Source: Fidelibacterota bacterium
GTDB taxonomy: Bacteria > Fidelibacterota > Marinisomatia > SCGC-AAA003-L08 > TS1B11
Length of the DNA stretch: 15,909 bases
Assembly: GCA_022564085.1 (NCBI GenBank)
Contig: JADFMC010000009.1
Coordinates: 1-15,909, forward strand
Reading direction: 5' to 3'
The notes beneath the pieces were generated by a model. It did no database searches. It worked only from the letters and a program-made list of their open reading frames with translations, and had not been told where the DNA came from. Each line of letters starts with the position of its first letter. The stretch's first letter is position 1. Of this stretch, positions 7,214-14,353 are shown in pieces. The position numbers were made by a program, and so were the translations under genes.

Positions 7214-7936
7214 GTGGCACTCCCGGCGTGGCTGCGACGCCTGGTAAACCGGCGACCTCGGCACCCGCATAATAAGCTCGAAGACCGGCTGGGATATATA
7301 TTTCGTGACCCGCGGTTATTGCAAACCGCCCTCACCCATCGTAGCGTCACCGATCATTCGCGGCAAAACTTTGAACGTCTTGAATTCCTGGGAGACGCGG
7401 TCCTCAGTCACGTTGTATCGGTCCACCTCTACATCCACTTCCAGGATGCCACCGAAGGCGACCTGACCATGCGCCGCTCAGCGCTGGTCAACAAAGACCT
7501 GCTGTCGAAGGTCGGCCAGGACATGGGGCTGCATCGGTTCATCTTAGTAGATAGCGGCGTCAATCTTAAAGATCCAAAGGTGCGGCGAAATCTCTCCGGG
7601 GACGTTTTTGAAGCCCTGGTCGGGGCTCTATACCTGGACGGCGGGATGCCGGCCGCCGATAGGTTCATACGGCGCTATATTTTAAAGCGAGCCCGGACCG
7701 GGCAACAAATCGAGAATAGCAAGGGGCGGTTGATTGAAGTCTGCCACCGCCAGGATTTAGGCCATCCCAAGTTTCAGTTGTTACGCACCAAGGGCCCGGA
7801 ACACGATAAGAAGTTCGTGGTACGCGTCAAAATCGGCTCACGGACCTTTCAGAGCGCCCAGGCGGACACAAAAAAGGCCGCTGAGCAGGAAGCGGCCGGG
7901 CTGGCGCTGAAGGCTTTGGAACGGGAAGGGGAATAG
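7214..7936 (+). CDS. rnc: Ribonuclease III
   Basis: RNase III cuts double-stranded RNA, processing the 16S/23S rRNA precursor and some mRNAs. The 240-residue protein has an N-terminal catalytic domain with the signature NFERLEFLGDAVL; metal ligands correspond to E57, D61, D130 and E133 (last two in NLSGDVFEALVGALYLDGG). Residues about 170-236 form the double-stranded RNA-binding domain (GRLIEVCHRQ to KKAAEQEAAGLALKAL). Start is GTG 7214, three bases after the fabF stop; no better start precedes LEDRLGYIF, and there is no clear ribosome site, suggesting coupling to fabF. It is the last gene of the cluster, and its TAG stop is the first unit of a heptamer repeat. RNase III after fabF is a common order. 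Confidence 0.96.
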   Translation: MALPAWLRRLVNRRPRHPHNKLEDRLGYIFRDPRLLQTALTHRSVTDHSRQNFERLEFLGDAVLSHVVSVHLYIHFQDATEGDLTMRRSALVNKDLLSKVGQDMGLHRFILVDSGVNLKDPKVRRNLSGDVFEALVGALYLDGGMPAADRFIRRYILKRARTGQQIENSKGRLIEVCHRQDLGHPKFQLLRTKGPEHDKKFVVRVKIGSRTFQSAQADTKKAAEQEAAGLALKALEREGE

Positions 7937-7968
7937 TTTCTAGTTTCTAGTTTCTAGTTTCGAGTTTC
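7934..7968 (+). repeat. Heptamer tandem repeat (TAGTTTC)n
   Basis: Four perfect copies of TAGTTTC (7934-7961) are followed by one variant, GAGTTTC (7962-7968). The first TAG is the rnc stop codon. Because the unit is 7 bases, successive TAGs fall in all three forward frames. The array opens the 128-base convergent gap between rnc and the DUF151 gene. The rest of that gap (to 8064) shows no gene and no clear terminator. Confidence 0.9.
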
Positions 7969-8064
7969 AGTCGGTAGTCGTCCGCAGCCAACAATACAAA
8001 AATCCCTCACCCAATATCCACTCCCGCCGTTGGCGAGGTCCCATCGAGTATCGAGCCCTGGCGC

Positions 8065-8646
8065 TTACTGTTTGCTGATTTCGGCGTGAATCTTCTTTAT
8101 TTTATCCCGGATGACCGCCGCCGTCTCGTACTCTTCATCAAGCACCGCCCGGGCCAGCTGCTCTTCCAGCTGCTTTAGGTAATCCTGGGACTGTTGGGGC
8201 GAGACTTCCTCGGCGGGATTATCCGAAGGGGACACCGTCGATTCGGTCAATTCCTGCACGGACGCTTCTTCCATCACCGCCTCGGTGACGTAGATCGGAG
8301 CACCCACCCGCAGCGCCAATGCGATGGCGTCGCTGGGACGGGAGTCCACTTCGCCGCTACCCGATTCGCTGGCCAGGCTGATCTTGGAGAAAAAGGTACC
8401 ATCGGTCAGGCTTGAGATCAGCACCTCGCGGATTTCAATGTTCAGCTCCTCTAAGATATTGCAGAATAGATCATGGGTCATGGGCCTGGGCATCTGCACC
8501 TCTTCCAACGCCAGGGCGATGGACTGGGCCTCGAAACTACCCACGATCACCGGCAAGTAGCGGCTGCCCCCCGATTCCTTCAGCAAGACCGCATAGCCCT
8601 TGCTGGGGGGATAAAATGATATCTTTTCTACCTGAACCTGAATCAT
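8065..8646 (-). CDS. Bifunctional nuclease family protein (DUF151) with C-terminal UVR motif
   Basis: A 193-residue protein of two parts. Residues 1-130 match the bifunctional nuclease (BFN/DUF151) family: MIQVQVEKISF start, RYLPVIVGSFEAQSIALALE, PRPMTHDLF, and the conserved DSRPSDAIALALRVGAPIYV. Plant and mycobacterial relatives have been reported to have DNase/RNase activity. Residues about 155-192 form a UVR-type helical hairpin (LEEQLARAVLDEEYETAAVIRDKIKKI) as found in UvrB, UvrC and McsA, where it mediates protein-protein contact. Residues 131-154 are a Ser/Pro/Glu linker. ATG 8646 is chosen because the family begins there and because a strong promoter lies over the alternative TTG at 8658. 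The gene is last in the minus-strand group, 70 bases after PGI/PMI. A role in nucleic-acid damage response is possible but not shown. Confidence 0.9.
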   Translation of the reverse strand: MIQVQVEKISFYPPSKGYAVLLKESGGSRYLPVIVGSFEAQSIALALEEVQMPRPMTHDLFCNILEELNIEIREVLISSLTDGTFFSKISLASESGSGEVDSRPSDAIALALRVGAPIYVTEAVMEEASVQELTESTVSPSDNPAEEVSPQQSQDYLKQLEEQLARAVLDEEYETAAVIRDKIKKIHAEISKQ

Positions 8647-8656
8647 GTCAGCACGC

Positions 8657-8686
8657 AATATACTCCCAACTGAAAAACCTTGTCAA
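8657..8686 (-). promoter_or_regulatory. Sigma70-type promoter of the DUF151 gene
   Basis: On the minus strand a perfect -35 TTGACA (8686-8681) is followed by an 18-base spacer and TATATT (8662-8657), five of six matches to the -10 consensus. The expected start point is near 8650, only about 4 bases before ATG 8646, so the message would be almost leaderless. The TTG start at 8658 would lie in the -10 box and could not be used from this promoter. Confidence 0.6.
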
Positions 8687-8716
8687 GCAAACCCTCATCC
8701 GAAATTTCCTCTATCC

Positions 8717-9784
8717 TCAATTCTGTGACATTTCTTGCTTTAGTCTGATCAGGATCTCGATTTCCGAGGGGTCCTTGCCTCCCAGTAGCGCTGCATAATA
8801 CGAAATCCAATCCACCTGGTGCAACAGAGTTAAGTTGCGCTGAACCAGGGTCTCGCCCCGGCCTTCCAGTACGATTTCACCAGGTTGCCGGCCCCCAATT
8901 CCCAGGAGCTCGCTAGTGAGCCGCCGCCGCAGACCCACCCGGGCGTGGTCTTCCCGGTCTACCAGCCACACCAGCAGCGGATCGCCCTGATCCTTAAGGC
9001 GCTCGTTCAACCCAACAATTTCGTTGTGGTTTAGTTCCGGGAGCAGCTGCTGGGTCGCTAAAATCTTGCCGTTCTCCGCCAGCTGTCCCCGTAACCGCAG
9101 CGCCAGGGTTTCGGTGGTACCCGTCGAGCCGTAGATCACCGGCAGCACCCCCAGCAGTCGCTTCGCAATGGCCGGATTGGGGTTATCCTGGTGCTCGTGA
9201 TCAGCCCAAAGCGAACCGTCTGTGGACATCAGCTCGGCGCCGGCCGCCAAATCGTCCAGCACCGACCGGGGCAACAGCTTCAAGCTTACCAGCGCGGCAC
9301 AGGTGGCCGCCACTAAATAACCGATAGCCGCCCGCGGCTGCATTCCTCCGGGAATTTCCAGCCGGTCCCAACCGCTCGACTCCGCCAGACTGGCCAGCCG
9401 TCCCCCGCTGGTTAGCGCCACCACCCGGCAGCCCCTCTCCGCCGCCTGACCGGTAGCCGCCAGGGTCTCTTCGGTATTGCCCGAGTATGAGGAGGCCAGC
9501 ACCAGCGTCTGCTCGCCCACCCAGTTGGGGATGCTGTAGCCCCGCAGCACCACCAGGGGCCGTGTTGCCAGCCGGTCCATCCAGACTCGCACCAGGTCGC
9601 CGCCGATAGCGGAGCCTCCCATCCCAATAAACAGAACCTGCTCGAAATCCTGGTCCGGCGACCGGGGCATCCATGACGAGTAGCGGTCCAGGATAGCGGT
9701 AATCTGCCCGGGACAGCCGCGAATTGCCGCCCTCATATCGCTATGATCATAACGCTGGATCAGCTGCTCCAAGGCATTTTCCAT
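8717..9784 (-). CDS. Bifunctional phosphoglucose/phosphomannose isomerase
   Basis: This 355-residue enzyme belongs to the SIS-domain PGI/PMI family first described in archaea and also found in some bacteria. It interconverts fructose-6-P with glucose-6-P and with mannose-6-P. Visible motifs are the first SIS domain FIGMGGSAIGGDL (residues 52-64), ASSYSGNTEETL (97-108) for phosphate binding, the QPRAAIGYL segment (149-157, R151), the ENGK segment with E237, and LPELNHNEIVGL (248-259) with H253; the last three hold positions corresponding to catalytic residues in the studied archaeal enzyme. It is shorter than classical PGI, as expected. It starts 38 bases after the polyprenyl synthase without a strong ribosome site. 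Its neighbour is a phosphohexomutase, which uses its products. A monofunctional role cannot be excluded. Confidence 0.88.
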   Translation of the reverse strand: MENALEQLIQRYDHSDMRAAIRGCPGQITAILDRYSSWMPRSPDQDFEQVLFIGMGGSAIGGDLVRVWMDRLATRPLVVLRGYSIPNWVGEQTLVLASSYSGNTEETLAATGQAAERGCRVVALTSGGRLASLAESSGWDRLEIPGGMQPRAAIGYLVAATCAALVSLKLLPRSVLDDLAAGAELMSTDGSLWADHEHQDNPNPAIAKRLLGVLPVIYGSTGTTETLALRLRGQLAENGKILATQQLLPELNHNEIVGLNERLKDQGDPLLVWLVDREDHARVGLRRRLTSELLGIGGRQPGEIVLEGRGETLVQRNLTLLHQVDWISYYAALLGGKDPSEIEILIRLKQEMSQN

Positions 9785-9822
9785 TAACTTGTCACGGATC
9801 TGGGGATATCCCGTTAAACAGC

Positions 9823-10782
9823 CTAATTCTTCCTGTTCAACACCAGCTGGCTGAATGCCACCAACGATTGCTTGCGCTCCCCCAGGATGTTCAGTTCGTC
9901 CAGCGCTTGGGCGATGGTATCTTTCACTACCCCTTCGGCTTGCGCTTGGATACCATTTTGCTGCAACAGGTCCCGCAAAACATCCATTCCCGCCTCCAGG
10001 TCGCCCTTGGCCAGCTCCAGGGCCCCTTGCACCTCCTCCCGGGCCACGTCCAGGGCGGCCACTACCAGGTAGGTCTTCTTGTCCGCTAGCAAGTCGCTAC
10101 CCAGGCTTTTGCCCATGGTACCGGAATCGGAGAATAGTTCCAGCAGATCATCCTGGATCTGGAAGGCCCGTCCCAGCAATTGGCCGAAGCGGCGCACGCT
10201 ATCCACTTGGGCCGGTTCGCTCCCGGCCGCCAGGGCGCCCAGCTCCGCGGCCAGACCGAGCATGTAGCCGGTCTTCAGGTCTATCATGGTGCGATATTCC
10301 TCCAACGACACATCCGACCGGGATTCAAATTCCTTATCCAGGGCCTGACCTTCACAGACCGCCAGGGCGCCCTTAGTGAACGCCTGGCTCATGGCTGTCA
10401 CGGCCACCGATGATCGTTGCAGCTCCCCCAGGGCATTAATGAACATGGCGTCCCCGGTGAGAATGGCTACGCCCTCATCCCAGCGGGTGTGTACCGTGGG
10501 CTGGCCGTGCCGGGTGCGGTCCTGGTCCATCACATCGTCGTGCACCAATGTAAAATTGTGCAGGATTTCCACTGCCACCGCGGCATGCAGGGCCCTATCG
10601 TCCCGGGTGCCCAGCGCCTCGGCGGTGATCATGGTCAGGATCGGCCTCAGCCGTTTGCCGCCGCCGGTGAGGACATAGTTGATCGGCTCGGCCAGCAGCC
10701 GGGGACCGTGGGGATAAACCTCCACCAGCCGGCGGTCGATCCGCTCCCGGAGCGTTGACAGATATTCAGGTGAGATGGTCAT
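9823..10782 (-). CDS. Polyprenyl diphosphate synthase (geranylgeranyl-type likely)
   Basis: A 319-residue trans-prenyltransferase that condenses isopentenyl diphosphate with allylic diphosphates. The GGGKRLRP motif (40-47), first Asp-rich motif HDDVMDQD (D82, D83, D86) and second motif FQIQDDLLELFSD (D211, D212) are present. The residue five places before the first motif is F77, in the stretch HNFTLVHDD, as in archaeal geranylgeranyl diphosphate synthases, so a C20 product is a reasonable guess; longer chains for quinones are the alternative. Two oddities: the usual RRG after the first motif is RHG (R91-H92-G93), and the second motif reads DDLLE where DDxxD is typical. The gene overlaps the preceding mutase by 4 bases (ATGA), so it is translationally coupled. 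Chain length cannot be fixed from sequence alone. Confidence 0.88.
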   Translation of the reverse strand: MTISPEYLSTLRERIDRRLVEVYPHGPRLLAEPINYVLTGGGKRLRPILTMITAEALGTRDDRALHAAVAVEILHNFTLVHDDVMDQDRTRHGQPTVHTRWDEGVAILTGDAMFINALGELQRSSVAVTAMSQAFTKGALAVCEGQALDKEFESRSDVSLEEYRTMIDLKTGYMLGLAAELGALAAGSEPAQVDSVRRFGQLLGRAFQIQDDLLELFSDSGTMGKSLGSDLLADKKTYLVVAALDVAREEVQGALELAKGDLEAGMDVLRDLLQQNGIQAQAEGVVKDTIAQALDELNILGERKQSLVAFSQLVLNRKN

Positions 10783-12137
10783 CCCGCCAGCTTGATCTGG
10801 CCGAACTCGCGCAGCTTGCCGGTCACCAATGATTTGATCTCCTCCAGCCGTTCAGGACTACGGGCTTCGAAGCGGCAGACAATCACCGCCTGGGTATTGG
10901 AAGCTCGCACCAGGCCCCAACCGTCACCAAATTTGATGCGCACCCCGTCAATGTCGATACATTCGTACCGGGACTTAAAGTATTCCTCCGCGGCTCGGGC
11001 GATCTTGAACTTCTCCTCATCGGTGGGGCATTCCAGGCGCATCTCGGGCGTGCTGTGATAAGTGGGCACCTGCGCCGCCAGTTCGGCCAACGATCTGCTC
11101 GTCCGGGACAGCAGCCGCGCCAGCCGCAGGGAAACATAAATAGCGTCGTCATAGCCAAAGTACTCGTCCGCGAAGAAAATATGGCCGCTCATCTCGCCGG
11201 CAAACCCAACTTGCAGCTCCCGCATCTTTTCCTTAATCAGGCTGTGACCCGTTTTCCACATCACCGGGACGGCCCCGTGCCGCAGGATCTCCTCTTCCAG
11301 GGCCTGGGAACATTTCACATCGAATATGACGGCCTCGCCCGGCCGGGCTACCTCCTCGAGAAACAAGCACATGAGGGTGTCGGCCCAGATAATGTTCCCC
11401 TGGTTGTCCACCACCCCGATCCGATCGGCGTCGCCGTCATAGGCCACACCTAAGTCGTAATTCCCGGTTTTCATCTCGGCGATCAGGTCCTGGAGGTTTT
11501 TTTCCTCGGTGGGATCGGGATGGTGGTTGGGGAACGTGCCATCCACGGTGCAAAACAGCTCCGTAAGCTCCACGCCCATCCGGCGGAAAATCTCCGGCGC
11601 TGCCAGAACGGCGGCGGCATTGCCGCAGTCCATGACCACCTTCAGCGGCCGTTCCAGGGTAATCTTCTCCTCCAGCATGTCCACATACGGTTTCAGCACG
11701 TCGACCTCCTCCAGCCGGCCGGTCCCGGTTTCGAAGTCCCGCTCCAGGATGAGCTCTTTTAACACCTGTATCTCCCGGCCGTATACCGCCCCTCTGGGCT
11801 CGGTGAGTTTGAAACCGTTATACTCGGGCGGGTTATGGCTGCCGGTAATCTGCACCGCCCCGGCCACGTCCAAATGGTGCAGGCTGAAATAGTTAGCCGG
11901 TGTGGGCAGTATGCCGATATCCTGCACGTCCACCCCGGTGCTCAGCAGCCCTACCGCGAAATTCTCCTTCAGCCCGGGCGTGGTCAGCCGGATGTCACCA
12001 CTGAGGGTCACCGCTGAGCCGCCCCGGCGCAAGATGTAAGTCCCGAACGCCCGGCCCAGGTCCCGCACCACCTCAGGCGGAAAATCGGTCTCCACCACCC
12101 CCCGGATATCGTATTCGCGAAATATGTAATCCTTCAT
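10779..12137 (-). CDS. Phosphomannomutase/phosphoglucomutase (AlgC/ManB type)
   Basis: An alpha-D-phosphohexomutase of 452 residues that interconverts hexose 6-phosphates and 1-phosphates, supplying Man-1-P or Glc-1-P for nucleotide sugars. Four domains can be followed: N-terminal FREYDIRGV; the phosphoserine loop TGSHNPPEYNGFK with S100; the metal loop YDGDADRIG with D234, D236 and D238; the sugar-binding loop GEMSGH (314-319); and the C-terminal phosphate site DGWGLVRASNTQ. GEMSGH and the FREYDIRG start fit the PMM/PGM type, not the glucosamine mutase GlmM. It overlaps anmK upstream and the polyprenyl synthase downstream, both as ATGA. The PGI/PMI enzyme two genes later makes its substrates. 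Whether mannose, glucose or both are used is unresolved. Confidence 0.93.
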   Translation of the reverse strand: MKDYIFREYDIRGVVETDFPPEVVRDLGRAFGTYILRRGGSAVTLSGDIRLTTPGLKENFAVGLLSTGVDVQDIGILPTPANYFSLHHLDVAGAVQITGSHNPPEYNGFKLTEPRGAVYGREIQVLKELILERDFETGTGRLEEVDVLKPYVDMLEEKITLERPLKVVMDCGNAAAVLAAPEIFRRMGVELTELFCTVDGTFPNHHPDPTEEKNLQDLIAEMKTGNYDLGVAYDGDADRIGVVDNQGNIIWADTLMCLFLEEVARPGEAVIFDVKCSQALEEEILRHGAVPVMWKTGHSLIKEKMRELQVGFAGEMSGHIFFADEYFGYDDAIYVSLRLARLLSRTSRSLAELAAQVPTYHSTPEMRLECPTDEEKFKIARAAEEYFKSRYECIDIDGVRIKFGDGWGLVRASNTQAVIVCRFEARSPERLEEIKSLVTGKLREFGQIKLAG

Positions 12138-13282
12138 TGGCCTTTTCCTTGTCCACCACCCGCACCGGCCGGGGTGAGGTGGCCCAACACCACCGGTTCA
12201 CGGGCGCCGGTCACTCCCGGCAGGTTACCCGCCAGTCGTTGCACATGGGCCACCGCCAGCGCCGCCATCAATAACGCCTCCTTGTGATCGGGATCTATAC
12301 CTGTTTCCCGGGTATCGGCTATCTGCCAGCCGGGCAATTCCGCTCTCAAATCGCTCATCAGGATGGGATGGTGTATCCCGCCCCCGCTGGTGATCAGCAT
12401 ATTCAGCGACTTGTGAAATTTAACGAATTCCCTGATGGCGAAAGCGACCGATTTAGCCGTTAGAGCCACCAGGGTGCGCAGCAGGTCCGCCGGGGCGAGC
12501 TGGTGCCGTTCCATCACCGCCGCCACCAATTCCTGCCCAAACTCATCCCGCCCGGTAGACTTGGGTGGCTTCCGGCGGATGAAGGGATGCGCCAGCAACT
12601 CGGCCAGCAGCGCCGGTTGCACGACTCCGTTGCTGCTATACTGGCCGTCCAGGTCCATGGGCATATCAAACAGCAACCGGGCGGCCTCGTCGATCAATCC
12701 CATGCCGGGGCCAGTGTCAAAACCGATAACCTGCTCGCGGTCCCCGCCGGGCGGGATAGCGGTGATATTGGCCACGCCCCCCAGGTTAAGGGTCGCTAGG
12801 CCCCCCTCGCGGGAGCGCCATATCTGCCAGTCCAGCCAGGGCATCAGGGGCGCACCGTTACCGCCGGCCGCCAGGTCAGCCTCCCGGAAGCCGGCAATCA
12901 CCGGGGCTCCCAGGGCCAGCGCCAGCGGGGCCACACTGCCCAGCTGCAGGGTGAAGGCCCCATCCCGGTGCGCCACCGTCTGGCCGTGGCAGCCCACCAG
13001 GTCCACCGGCCGCCCGGCCAAAAAGTTGGTCGCCACCTGGGCATAGGTCTCCCCCAGCCGGAAATGTAGCGACGCCAGCTGCTCGCTGTCGCCGGTGAGG
13101 CCTTTGGCAATCGCCTGCTTGGTATCCGGATCGAATGGAAAGGTATTGCTATCCAGCACCTCGAACTCGAAACGGCGCTCCGTAAGGATGATGCGCGCCA
13201 GGCTGGCGTCCACCCCGTCCATGGAGGTGCCCGACATGAGCCCCAGCACCTGTAGCGGCTGCTCGGCTAGCGACAGAGTCAA
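12134..13282 (-). CDS. anmK: Anhydro-N-acetylmuramic acid kinase
   Basis: AnmK opens the 1,6-anhydro ring of anhMurNAc and phosphorylates it to MurNAc-6-P, a step in peptidoglycan recycling in the cytosol. Motifs are VLGLMSGTSMDGVD (12-25), VGCHGQTVAH (96-105), LNLGGVANIT (165-174), IGFDTGPG (186-193) with the likely catalytic D189, SGGGIHHPILM and the C-terminal EALLMAALA. Length 382 is normal. After GPG the family usually has Asn; here it is Met (M194), followed by Gly. The start is TTG 13282, overlapping the murQ stop as TTGA, with a G-rich run (GGGGG) just upstream. The adjacent murQ acts on its product, which makes the assignment firm. The protein ends in an ATGA overlap with the phosphohexomutase. 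Confidence 0.95.
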   Translation of the reverse strand: MTLSLAEQPLQVLGLMSGTSMDGVDASLARIILTERRFEFEVLDSNTFPFDPDTKQAIAKGLTGDSEQLASLHFRLGETYAQVATNFLAGRPVDLVGCHGQTVAHRDGAFTLQLGSVAPLALALGAPVIAGFREADLAAGGNGAPLMPWLDWQIWRSREGGLATLNLGGVANITAIPPGGDREQVIGFDTGPGMGLIDEAARLLFDMPMDLDGQYSSNGVVQPALLAELLAHPFIRRKPPKSTGRDEFGQELVAAVMERHQLAPADLLRTLVALTAKSVAFAIREFVKFHKSLNMLITSGGGIHHPILMSDLRAELPGWQIADTRETGIDPDHKEALLMAALAVAHVQRLAGNLPGVTGAREPVVLGHLTPAGAGGGQGKGQ

Positions 13283-14190
13283 TCCCCCGCTTCCAGCACC
13301 TGCCGCAAGTCGCCCTGCCCTGCTTCCAGCCGGCGGCGGGCAGCAGTCAGGGACTCATCCCTGTGATGCATCACCAGGGCCGCCTTCACATCTCCCTGGG
13401 CCGCTTGCAGCAGTTTATAGGCCGCCTCGAAGTCCCGGCCGGTGATTTCGGCAACGATGCGGCTGCCCCGTTCCCACAGTTTGTCATTGAGGGCCTTTAA
13501 ATCGACCATCAGGTTGCCGTAGGTTTTGTGCAGCTTCACCATGGCGGTGGTGGAGATCATGTTGAGCACCAGCTTGGTGGCGGTGCCGGCTTTCATGCGG
13601 GTGGACCCGGTGATCACCTCCGGCCCCACTACCACCGGGATGATCACATCGGCCCGCGCCTCCAGGCCGGACTCGGAGGTGCAGACCAGGAAACCGGTGA
13701 ATGCTCCCCGCTGGCGGGCCAGTTCCAGGGCGCCGTGAACAAAGGGGGTGGTGCCCCCGGTGGCGATACCCAGCACGCAATCGTTGGGGCCGGGATTGAG
13801 GGCCGCCAGTGCTATGGACCCGTCTTCCGGGCGATCTTCGGCGCCTTCAATGGAACTGGTGAGCGCGGGACGGCCTCCGGCGATCAGCCCCACCACCATC
13901 TCCGGCGCCACCGAAAAAGTTGGGGGACATTCGGCGGCGTCCAACACCCCCAGCCGGCCGCTGGTGCCTGCCCCCACGTAGATCAGACGCCCCCCGGCCA
14001 ACAGGGCCTTCGCCACCCGCTCCACAAATTGCTCGATGCGGGGGATGGCCCCCTTAACCGCCGCAGCTATGGTGGCGTCCTCCGCATTGATCAGCTCCAG
14101 GATTTCCCGCACGGACAGCCGGTCCAGTTCCGAGGATCGGGGATTGCGCTGCTCAGTGATCAGATGGCCGCGGGGCCGGGGTAATACCAT
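13279..14190 (-). CDS. murQ: N-acetylmuramic acid 6-phosphate etherase
   Basis: MurQ removes D-lactate from MurNAc-6-P to give GlcNAc-6-P, completing MurNAc salvage. The 303-residue SIS-domain protein has LITEQRNPRSSELD (10-23), VGAGTSGRLGVLDAAECPPTF (72-92) with the catalytic E87, SIEGAED (113-119) with E118, and the GSTRMKAGTATKLVLNM segment (195-211). These fit MurQ rather than the related GckR or GlmS SIS proteins. Start ATG 14190 adds ten residues before the usual LITEQRN; a strong ribosome site is not visible. It is first in the minus-strand group, so its promoter should lie in 14191-14353. It overlaps anmK by four bases. Confidence 0.96.
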   Translation of the reverse strand: MVLPRPRGHLITEQRNPRSSELDRLSVREILELINAEDATIAAAVKGAIPRIEQFVERVAKALLAGGRLIYVGAGTSGRLGVLDAAECPPTFSVAPEMVVGLIAGGRPALTSSIEGAEDRPEDGSIALAALNPGPNDCVLGIATGGTTPFVHGALELARQRGAFTGFLVCTSESGLEARADVIIPVVVGPEVITGSTRMKAGTATKLVLNMISTTAMVKLHKTYGNLMVDLKALNDKLWERGSRIVAEITGRDFEAAYKLLQAAQGDVKAALVMHHRDESLTAARRRLEAGQGDLRQVLEAGD

Positions 14191-14353
14191 GGTTATTGTG
14201 CTTTACGATCTGGGCGTTTCTGCCAGGGGCGAGGTTTGCTTAAATTGGACCTATGCCATTTCAACTGCTCTTGATTTTACTATGGAACGCTCACGAGGAT
14301 GAAAGTTAATCTGTACGCCTTGCGCCTCCTGCTGAGGCCGGACTGACAGGTCC
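14191..14353. promoter_or_regulatory. Divergent intergenic region between murQ and the CNNM gene
   Basis: This 163-base region must hold the promoters of both murQ (minus) and the CNNM gene (plus). It is more AT-rich than its surroundings around 14237-14315. I could not pick convincing -35/-10 pairs on either strand. A hairpin GCCTC-CTGCT-GAGGC lies at 14324-14338, 15 bases before the plus-strand ATG. A tiny open frame (14299-14346, 15 codons) lies over it, without a properly spaced ribosome site. Confidence 0.4.

Noticed and set aside
6497..7270. Long antisense open frame within fabF and the start of rnc
   Set aside because: No domain and no ribosome site; the sense strand encodes a complete FabF with all catalytic residues.
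8020..8042. Possible terminator CCCGCC-GTT-GGCGAG between rnc and the DUF151 gene
   Set aside because: The stem is short and imperfect, and no T-run follows directly on either strand.
8647..8658. TTG start for the DUF151 gene, with GGGAG four bases upstream
   Set aside because: It falls inside a strong -10 element and adds residues not typical of the family. It stays possible only if transcription comes from farther upstream.
13528..14184. Long plus-strand open frame opposite murQ
   Set aside because: Gly/His/Gln-rich shadow of the complete MurQ on the minus strand.
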